From NCBI GenBank assembly GCA_035369485.1, contig DAOSMC010000002.1, positions 1 to 44,197 of the forward strand: a stretch of 44,197 bases of DNA, in the 5' to 3' direction. The stretch comes from JAQVHD01 sp035369485 (GTDB lineage: Bacteria > Patescibacteriota > Minisyncoccia > UBA6257 > JAAZHW01). Position 1 is the stretch's first letter. Each line of letters opens with the position of its first letter. The notes under the pieces are model-generated. The model was given only the letters and a program-made list of their open reading frames with translations. It did not search any database and had not been told where the DNA came from. Below are positions 38,713-44,197 of the stretch, in pieces. The translations under genes were made by a program, and so were the position numbers.

Positions 38713-41592
38713 ATGATGTCCTTATTAGAAATCGAGAAAAAAATTTTAAATTTTTGGAAAGAAAATAAAATTTTTGAGAAATCACTTCAAAAAGAAGCGC
38801 CAAAAGGCGACTATGTTTTTTATGATGGTCCGCCTTTTGCTACTGGCACTCCTCATTATGGTCATCTTGTAGCCAGTTTAATGAAAGATATCGTGCCGCG
38901 TTATCAAACGATGCGAGGTTATCGTGTGGAAAGGAAATGGGGTTGGGATTGTCATGGCATGCCGATTGAAAATATTGTTGAAGAAAAATTAGGTTTAAAA
39001 ACAAAAAAGGATATTGAAAAAATTGGCATTGATAAATTTAATGAGCTTTGTCGTCAAAATGTTTTGCTTTATGTTGATGAATGGCGTAAGGTCATTGAAC
39101 GTTGGGGCCGCTGGGTAGATATGGATCATGCTTACAGAACTATGGATCTTGCTTATATGGAAAGCGTCTGGTGGGTATTTAAGGAATTATGGGATAAAAA
39201 ATTAATTTATGAAGGTTATAAGGCAATGCATATTTGTCCGCGTTGCGAAACGACGCTTTCTCAATATGAAGTAAGCGAAGGTTATAAAGATGTGATTGAT
39301 TTGGCAGTAACAGCGAAATTTGAATTAGCCGATGAACCAAATGTTTATATTTTGGCGTGGACGACGACGCCGTGGACTTTAATTGGCAATGTTGCTTTGG
39401 CAATAGGCGAAAATATTGAATATGTAAAATTTCGTCTGTCAAATCATCCGGATAAATTAGATGGAGTTTATATTGCTTCTAAAAATTATTTTGAAAAATA
39501 TCAAAAGTTCATTGCTGAAAATCCAAATTTAGCTTCAGTAAAATTAGAGCTAATAGAACAAATCGCTGCGTCAAAATTAGTAGGCCGACGTTATCAGCCG
39601 CTATTTGATTACTACTTAAATAAGCCATTAGAGCATAAAGAAAATCTCTATACTATTCAGCCAGCTAATTTTGTGACTATTGAAGATGGAACAGGAGTTG
39701 TGCATATTGCGCCGGCTTTTGGCGAAGAAGATATGGCTTTGGGATTAGAAAAGAAGTTGCCGTTTATTCAGCATGTCGGAATGGATGGTCGTTTTAAAGA
39801 AGAAGTGAAAGACTTTGCAGGTTTGGATGTAAAACCAAGAGAAGCACCCACTTTTACTGATGAAAAAGTCGTTGATTTTCTAAAAAAGAAAAATCTTATT
39901 TTTGAAGTGGAACCTTATACACATAGTTATCCTTATTGCTGGCGTTGTTATTCACCACTTCTAAACTATGCTACTTCTTCACTTTTTGTTAATGTTACAG
40001 CTTTGAAAAACCGACTTCTAAAAAATGCAGAATTTATTAATTGGGTGCCGGCTCATATTAAAGAAGGGCGATTTGGCAAATGGCTTGAAGGCGCGCGGGA
40101 TTGGGCAATTTCACGTCAACGTTATTGGGGTTCTGTGATTCCTTTATGGGTTTGTGATCAATGTGGTGAAAAAAAAGTTATTGGATCAGTAAAAGAGTTA
40201 GAAGATTTAACAGGAGAAAAAATAGAAGACCTGCACAAGCATTTTATTGATAAGCTGCAATTTCAATGCGAGAAGTGTGGCGGCACAATGAAAAGAATTC
40301 CCGATGTTTTGGATTGTTGGTTTGAATCTGGTTCAATGCCTTACGCTCAATTGCACTATCCTTTTGAAAATAAAGAAAAATTTGAGAAAAATTTTCCCGC
40401 TGAATTTATTGCTGAGGGCGTTGATCAAACAAGGGCATGGTTTTATTATTTGCATGTTTTAGCCACAGCTTTAAAGGATAAGTCCGCTTTCAAAAATGTT
40501 GTTGTAAATGGAATTGTTTTGGCAGAAGATGGTAAAAAAATGTCAAAGCATTTAAAAAATTATACTGATCCCTTAGAAGTAATGGAAAAATATGGAGCCG
40601 ATCCGATGCGTTATTATTTAGCAACCTCCCAAGTTATGGAAGCAGAAGATTTATGCTTTTCTGAAAAGGGTGTGGAGGAAGTTTTAAAAAAAGTAATTTT
40701 TATTCTTTTAAATGTTTTAAGTTTTTACAATCTTTATGCAAAACAGCAAAAGATTTTATTGATACCACATTTCAATAATGTTTTGGATAGCTGGATTGTA
40801 TCACGACTTGAATCTTTAAAAGAAGAAATGACGGAGCAATATGAACAATACAATTTGGCGAAAGCCAATCGCCCTATCGCTGAATTTATTGATGATTTAT
40901 CTACTTGGTATGTAAGGCGATCCAGAGAACGATTTAAGAATGGCGACGAAGAAGCTAAAGAGGTTTTAGGATATGTGCTTTTGGAATTAGCTAAAGTTAT
41001 TGCGCCAGTGATGCCTTTTGTAGCCGAATATATTTATAAAGAAATTGGCGGCAGCAAAGAGTCGGTCCATTTAGAAGATTGGCCAACAGTAAATAAAAAT
41101 CTTATTAATCCAGAGGTTTTGGAAAAGATGAAGCAAACGCGCAAGGCAGTAGAAATTGGTTTAGCCTTACGCTCGGAACATCAAATAAAAATTCGCCAGC
41201 CCTTAAAACTTATTCAATTTAGTGACGAAGAAATGTTTAATAATTTGTATGAGGATATAGTAAAAGAAGAATTAAATGTTAAAGAAATAGCCCTTGGAGA
41301 TAAAGATTGGTTAGATACGGAAATTACGCCTGAATTAGAGGAAGAGGGCATGTTGCGAGAATTAACGCGAAGTATTAATCAGCTCCGCAAAGAAAAGGGC
41401 TTAAAAATTGATGAGAAAAATGTTATTCTAGAATATGAGACAGAAGATATAAATTTAAAGAATCTTATTGAGAAATCAGAGGCAGATTTAAAAAAAAGTT
41501 GCCTATTAAAAACAATTGAATCAACAACAGGACTGACAACGTTTAAAGAATTAGAAATTAATGGGCAAAAAATTAAATTGAATTTAAAATAG
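38713..41592 (+). CDS. ileS: Isoleucyl-tRNA synthetase, eukaryote-like (type 2)
   Basis: IleRS charges tRNA-Ile and edits valine. I choose the ATG at 38713 (960 aa; 38716 is equally possible) because the promoter lies downstream of the longer start at 38611. The class I HIGH motif reads HYGH at 48-51 in YDGPPFATGTPHYGH, and KMSKS reads KMSKH at 609-613. Zinc-ribbon-like cysteines follow (CPRCETTLS, CGEKK, CEKCGG). The sequence style (WDCHGMPIE, DWAISRQRYWG) is that of the eukaryote-like IleS2 group, which is naturally insensitive to mupirocin. proS follows after 23 nt and cysS after that. Confidence 0.95.
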   Translation: MMSLLEIEKKILNFWKENKIFEKSLQKEAPKGDYVFYDGPPFATGTPHYGHLVASLMKDIVPRYQTMRGYRVERKWGWDCHGMPIENIVEEKLGLKTKKDIEKIGIDKFNELCRQNVLLYVDEWRKVIERWGRWVDMDHAYRTMDLAYMESVWWVFKELWDKKLIYEGYKAMHICPRCETTLSQYEVSEGYKDVIDLAVTAKFELADEPNVYILAWTTTPWTLIGNVALAIGENIEYVKFRLSNHPDKLDGVYIASKNYFEKYQKFIAENPNLASVKLELIEQIAASKLVGRRYQPLFDYYLNKPLEHKENLYTIQPANFVTIEDGTGVVHIAPAFGEEDMALGLEKKLPFIQHVGMDGRFKEEVKDFAGLDVKPREAPTFTDEKVVDFLKKKNLIFEVEPYTHSYPYCWRCYSPLLNYATSSLFVNVTALKNRLLKNAEFINWVPAHIKEGRFGKWLEGARDWAISRQRYWGSVIPLWVCDQCGEKKVIGSVKELEDLTGEKIEDLHKHFIDKLQFQCEKCGGTMKRIPDVLDCWFESGSMPYAQLHYPFENKEKFEKNFPAEFIAEGVDQTRAWFYYLHVLATALKDKSAFKNVVVNGIVLAEDGKKMSKHLKNYTDPLEVMEKYGADPMRYYLATSQVMEAEDLCFSEKGVEEVLKKVIFILLNVLSFYNLYAKQQKILLIPHFNNVLDSWIVSRLESLKEEMTEQYEQYNLAKANRPIAEFIDDLSTWYVRRSRERFKNGDEEAKEVLGYVLLELAKVIAPVMPFVAEYIYKEIGGSKESVHLEDWPTVNKNLINPEVLEKMKQTRKAVEIGLALRSEHQIKIRQPLKLIQFSDEEMFNNLYEDIVKEELNVKEIALGDKDWLDTEITPELEEEGMLRELTRSINQLRKEKGLKIDEKNVILEYETEDINLKNLIEKSEADLKKSCLLKTIESTTGLTTFKELEINGQKIKLNLK

Positions 41593-41615
41593 AAAGATTA
41601 ATTAAAAAAACTTTT

Positions 41616-42859
41616 ATGACTGTTAAAGAAGAAAAAATTATTCATAAAAAAATAACTAAAAGGAGCGAAGATTATTCGCAGTGGTATTTAGATGTGATTG
41701 ATGCAGCAGAATTAGCTGAGTATGGGCCAGTAAAAGGTTGCATGGTGATTCGGCCTTATGGTTATGCAATTTGGGAGCGCATTCAAAGCATTTTGGATCA
41801 GCGATTTAAAGAAACCGGTGTGCAAAATGCCTATTTCCCTTTATTTATTCCTGAGCGTCTTTTGGAAAGAGAAAAGGATCATGTCAAAGGATTTGCGCCA
41901 GAGGTGGCGGTTGTGACTCATGCCGGCGGCAAAAAGTTAGCCGAACCGTTGGTAATTCGGCCGACCTCAGAAACAGTAATGTATGAAGTTTTTGCTCGCT
42001 GGATTCATTCTTATCGTGATCTCCCTTTGCTTATCAATCAATGGGTTAATGTAGTAAGATGGGAAATGCGGCCGCGATTATTTTTAAGAACAGTAGAATT
42101 TTTATGGCAGGAAGGTCATACAGTTCATGCTACTGAAACGGAAGCAGATGAACGAGCGCGATTGATGCTCCGGATTTATAAAGATTTTGCAGAAGATATT
42201 ATGGCCATTCCAGTGGTTGATGGAGTCAAGCCGGATTTAGAAAAATTTGCTGGAGCCCAAAACACCTATACTGTAGAAGCAATGATGCAAGATGGTAAAT
42301 CATTGCAATTCGCTACGTCACATAATTTGGGGCAAAATTTTTCTAAAGTTTTCAATATTAAATTTTTTGATAAAGATACTAAAGAATATTATGCTTGGCA
42401 AACAAGTTGGGGATTAAGTACACGAACAATTGGCGGATTAATTATGACTCATGGCGATGATAACGGACTGGTTTTGCCACCGAAGATTGCGCCTATAGAG
42501 GTTGTTTTGACTACTATTGAAACCGGTCAACGTGATGCTAGTCTCAAACAAAAAGCCGAAGAAATCAGCGGCATTTTAAAAACTAAAAATATTCGTTCGC
42601 AGGTTGATAGTAGAGATTTGAGACCGGGCGAAAAATTTTATGAATGGGAGAAAAAAGGCGTGCCTCTCAGAATTGAAGTGGGAACCAAAGAAATGAAAGA
42701 GGATGTTTTTACAGTAGCACGACGTGATACCGGAGAAAAAATAAAAATTCCCTTTAATCAATTAGCCAATGAAATAGAAAAAACTTTAGAATCTATTCAA
42801 AATAATCTTTTCGAAAAAGCTTTAGCAATGCGGCAGTCTCGTACTAAAATTGTAGATAA
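41616..42859 (+). CDS. proS: Prolyl-tRNA synthetase, archaeal/eukaryotic type, cut by an assembly gap
   Basis: This class II synthetase shows motif 2 VRWEMRPRLFLRTVEFLWQEGHT, motif 3 TSWGLSTRTIGGLIMTHGDDNGLVLPPKIAP and the anticodon-binding domain start (VVLTTIETGQ). The organisation, without the bacterial editing insertion, marks the short archaeal/eukaryotic ProS type. About 415 residues are visible; the end is lost in the run of N from 42860. Reading through the N and on to 43073 joins it to the wrong frame of cysS and must not be taken as the real C-terminus. Confidence 0.93.
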
Positions 42860-42959
42860 NNNNNNNNNNNNNNNNNNNNNNNNNNNNNNNNNNNNNNNNN
42901 NNNNNNNNNNNNNNNNNNNNNNNNNNNNNNNNNNNNNNNNNNNNNNNNNNNNNNNNNNN
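42860..42959. other. Assembly gap of 100 N
   Basis: Exactly 100 N, the usual placeholder length for a gap of unknown size. It removes the end of proS, any spacer, and the start of cysS including most of its HIGH motif. The true distance may be several hundred bases. Confidence 0.98.
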
Positions 42960-44197
42960 TGGGGCACGCGCGGACATATATTATTTTTGATGTCATTGTT
43001 AAATATTTGCGTTCTCGAGGCTATGATGTATTTTATCTTCAAAACATTACGGATGTTGATGACAAAATTATAAAACGGGCAGCGGAAGAAAAAGTGTCTT
43101 GGCAAAAAATTGCTTCGAAATACGAAAAACTATTTTACCAATCGATGCGAGCGCTTAAAGTTACTGCTGTGAGTCAGTATGCGAGAGCAACAGATTATAT
43201 TCCTGAAATTATTAGCCAAGTAGAAAGGTTGCTGGATAAAGGTTATGCTTATTTTTTGGAGGATGGTATTTACTACGACATTTCAAAGTTTAAAGATTAC
43301 GGTAAATTAGCTAAAAGAACAAGAAAGCAGGCTGAAGATGGCGTTTCGCGGATTGATGATGCTATTGGTAAGCGAAATAAGGGAGATTTTTGTTTATGGA
43401 AAAAATCAAAACCGGGGGAACCGCGGTGGAATAGCCCTTGGTTTTTTGGTCGGCCCGGCTGGCACATTGAGGATACCGCCATTGCGGAAAAATATTTTGG
43501 CCCGCAATATGATATTCATGGAGGTGGCCGTGATTTAATTTTTCCTCATCATGAAGCCGAAATTGCCCAAATGGAAGCAATTTCTGGCAAAAAACCATTT
43601 GTGAAATACTGGCTTCATACCGGTTTTTTGACCATTAACAAGGAAAAAATGTCCAAGTCTCTCAAAAACTTCACTAGTGTTGATGCTTTTTTAAAGAATA
43701 CAGAAGATGGGGCGCGTGTTTTACGTTTGATGATTATTAAAAATCATTATCGGTCACCGATTGAGTTTAATGAAAAAATTGTAGAACAAGCCAAAAGAGA
43801 AATTAGATCTTTCGATGAGTTTATTGAACGTCTGAAAATAGTAGAAGACAAGAAACAAAAAAATCATTTGAAAATAGAACAATTTCAAAAAGCATTTGAA
43901 CAGGCGATGGATGATGATTTTAATACGCCTAAAGCATTGGGAGTCATTTTTACCTTAATAAAACAGGCAAATATTTTGATTAATAAAAATGAATTGAGCA
44001 AAGACGATATCAAAAATATGATGACTTTTTTAGGAGACGTTGATAAAAGTTTCGGATTTATTTTTAGAAAAAGAAAAAGAAAATATATTCCGTTAACGGT
44101 TGAGGCATTGTTAAAAGAGCGTGAGCAATATCGTCAGGCTAACAATTTCGATAAAGCCGATGAATTGCGTGCGGAAATTAAAAAACTCGGATATACG
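42960..44197 (+). CDS. cysS: Cysteinyl-tRNA synthetase, partial at both ends
   Basis: Reading from 42962 without a stop to the window end gives 412 codons. They start at GHARTY (the end of the HIGH region) and continue RYLR-like, NITDVDDKIIKRA, KKSKPGEPRW, PWFFGRPGWHIED, IHGGGRDLIFPHHEAEIAQ and the KMSKS loop EKMSKSLKNF. These define class I CysRS. The zinc ligand normally Cys in WHIEC is Asp here (HIEDTAI), while the His and Glu of HHEAE are kept; the first zinc Cys lies in the gap. The 5' end is in the N run and the 3' end is outside the window. Confidence 0.93.

Noticed and set aside
42860..43073. ProS extended across the N run to a 485-residue protein
   Set aside because: The part after the gap is a wrong frame of cysS; the gap length is arbitrary, so the join has no meaning.
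1..44197. CRISPR array, prophage, transposase or restriction system
   Set aside because: No regularly spaced repeats, phage structural genes, transposases or restriction genes were seen; the only recombinase looks like Xer.

Overview
The window looks like a chromosomal segment from a Candidate Phyla Radiation (Patescibacteria) bacterium, most likely of Parcubacteria type. This is an inference, not a database result. The support is: low GC with long A/T-rich spacers; compact, often overlapping genes; no convincing Shine-Dalgarno sequence before almost any gene; short RpoB and RpoC; a eukaryote-like IleRS and an archaeal-type ProRS; and membrane protein families I associate with these bacteria. 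TGA is used as an ordinary stop codon (for example tgt and the tyrosine recombinase), so this is not a UGA-recoding Gracilibacteria/Absconditabacteria lineage.

Layout. 1-2331: the end of a tRNA-Lys, then a minus-strand YchF ATPase, a SAM methyltransferase and a tRNA-Ser. 2510-8918: one tight plus-strand operon with a membrane-anchored methyltransferase, an endonuclease-Q-like PHP nuclease, Tgt and QueH (queuosine tRNA modification), a small membrane protein and a membrane-anchored, heavily degenerated Clp/HSP100 ATPase. 8940-16132: rpoB-rpoC behind a structured leader, ending in a bidirectional terminator. 16140-19303 (minus): rpsO, a NYN-domain nuclease and pnp. 19379-22705: a Xer recombinase, a sigma-region-4/HARE-HTH fusion and a membrane protein of unknown function. 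22759-26280: nusA (with a possible attenuator in its leader), tig and clpP. 26358-28087 (minus): tRNA-Leu, rplS and a second ychF. 28131-30207: a phosphohexomutase, rbfA, tRNA-Cys and tRNA-Leu. 30190-30812: a gene-free repeat region with a GC-rich insert between copies of a tRNA 3' end. 30813-34120: yvcK and a ComEC split into two genes. 34121-35023 (minus): a CorA-like transporter. 35284-38512: rpsL-rpsG-fusA. 38669-44197: ileS, proS and cysS; a 100-N assembly gap cuts proS and cysS, and cysS runs off the window.

Most genes are information-processing or protein quality-control housekeeping genes: transcription (RpoB/C, NusA), ribosome (S12, S7, S15, L19, EF-G, RbfA), RNA decay (PNPase, NYN), folding and proteolysis (trigger factor, ClpP) and tRNA charging and modification. 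The less ordinary content is: the Clp-like ATPase whose first ATPase domain and both pore loops look dead; the sigma/HARE fusion; two YchF paralogues with an altered G4 motif; a family of long intergenic palindromes; many promoters placed so close to the start codon that their mRNAs should be leaderless; and the GC-rich island beside tRNA-Leu.
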